A stretch of DNA of 5,952 bases. Origin: an uncultured Oscillospiraceae bacterium (GTDB taxonomy: Bacteria; Bacillota; Clostridia; Oscillospirales; Oscillospiraceae). Location of the stretch: the NCBI GenBank assembly GCA_947628975.1, contig CANRBW010000100.1, positions 1 through 5,952 of the forward strand. Reading direction: 5' to 3'. The translations under genes and the position numbers were made by a program. The notes beneath the pieces are model-generated. The model saw only the letters and a list, made by a program, of their open reading frames with translations. It was not told where the DNA came from and made no database searches. Shown piece by piece: positions 5,814 through 5,952 of the stretch. Numbering within the stretch: position 1 is the stretch's first letter; every line of letters begins with the position of its first letter.

Positions 5814-5840
5814 GGGGTGGGCGGGCTTTTGGCTTCCAGC
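5814..5840. repeat. G-tract module, copy 3 (truncated)
   Basis: It begins with GGGGTGGGCGGG (5814-5825), then CTTTTGGCTTCCAGC. The similarity to copies 1 and 2 fades after 5840, which marks the end of the array. Confidence 0.7.
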
Positions 5841-5867
5841 GCATTGCGTTTTGTCGTTTGCGCCATT

Positions 5868-5884
5868 TTGTCCGGACCGGACAA
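5868..5884. promoter_or_regulatory. 17-bp perfect palindrome
   Basis: TTGTCCGG and CCGGACAA flank a single central A. It lies between the repeat array and whatever gene follows to the right (often rpmH in this synteny). A short GC hairpin, CCCCG-GCG-CGGGG at 5897-5909, lies close by. The palindrome could be an operator for a dimeric regulator; nothing in the window names that regulator. Confidence 0.4.
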
Positions 5885-5919
5885 GAGGTCGCGCCTCCCC
5901 GGCGCGGGGGCCAAACCCA

Positions 5920-5949
5920 TTTTCTTTTTCTTTGCGAAGAAAAAGAAAA
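5920..5949. other. Perfect AT-type hairpin at the right edge
   Basis: Thirteen bases of pyrimidine (TTTTCTTTTTCTT, 5920-5932) pair perfectly with 5937-5949 around a TGCG loop. The flanks CC and GG could add two pairs after an A-C mismatch. The stem is almost all A-T, so it is not a classical GC-stem terminator, but its T-rich and A-rich arms could act in either direction. It resembles the hairpin near dnaN (3786-3809), suggesting a dispersed element. Confidence 0.55.
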
Positions 5950-5952
5950 CGG

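Larger units (their letters stand above)
5457..5840. repeat. 33-bp tandem repeat array upstream of dnaA
   Basis: Eight head-to-tail units fill this stretch with no spacers. Boundaries: 5457-5489, 5490-5571, 5572-5603, 5604-5636, 5637-5669, 5670-5751, 5752-5784 and 5785 to about 5840. The basic unit is 33 bp (one is 32), starts CTAGRCGSTGTACATCTGC and ends near TTGCAGGA. Units 2 and 6 are exactly 82 bp because each carries an extra 49-bp module; the last unit carries a truncated one. The first unit is the most diverged (about 21 of 33 positions match unit 5). No DnaA box, promoter or credible gene is seen inside. Unit lengths of 32 and 82 break any reading frame, so this is non-coding DNA. Its position suggests a role in origin control or dnaA regulation, but that is inference. 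Confidence 0.85.

Noticed and set aside
5457..5840. CRISPR array
   Set aside because: The units abut directly with no unique spacers, they vary in sequence, and no cas gene is present.

Overview
The window is the replication-origin neighbourhood of a bacterial chromosome. All genes lie on the minus strand. Reading along that strand from high to low coordinates, the order is dnaA, dnaN, a small S4-domain gene (yaaA/rlbA type), recF, remB (yaaB/DUF370 type) and the first 310 codons of gyrB, which runs off the left edge. This order is the classical dnaA-dnaN-yaaA-recF-yaaB-gyrB block of Firmicutes. The very GC-rich codon use combined with Bacillus/Clostridium-type proteins suggests a GC-rich member of Clostridia, probably Oscillospiraceae (Flavonifractor/Pseudoflavonifractor/Lawsonibacter-like). 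That placement is inferred from recall, not from a search.

Layout. 1-932: gyrB, partial at its 3' end. 933-1094: gyrB leader and promoter (extended -10, 17-bp spacer), with a 12-bp palindrome over the -35. 1095-3760: a tightly packed unit of remB, recF, S4 gene and dnaN, whose junctions overlap by 1 or 10 nt or are separated by 1 nt. 3761-4033: the dnaA-dnaN intergenic region, with a dense cluster of CCAC-core DnaA-box-like sites (about 3911-4027) beside dnaA and a more AT-rich purine/pyrimidine hairpin beside dnaN; this is the best oriC candidate. 4034-5356: dnaA, for which a GTG start is chosen because a near-consensus promoter lies inside the longer open frame. 5399-5450: dnaA promoter and an adjacent 9-bp direct repeat. 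5457-5840: a non-coding tandem array of 33-bp units, three of them extended by a G-tract module. 5841-5952: a 17-bp palindrome and a perfect AT-only hairpin at the right edge.

Together the genes provide initiation (DnaA), processivity (DnaN clamp), gap repair (RecF), supercoiling (GyrB), a probable ribosome-associated S4 protein and a RemB-type regulator. dnaA-dnaN and everything down to remB could be read from the dnaA promoter; gyrB has its own promoter.

The least ordinary features are the 33-bp array where Bacillus would carry the upstream DnaA-box clusters, and a DnaA recognition helix that reads RHYST instead of the usual RDHTT.
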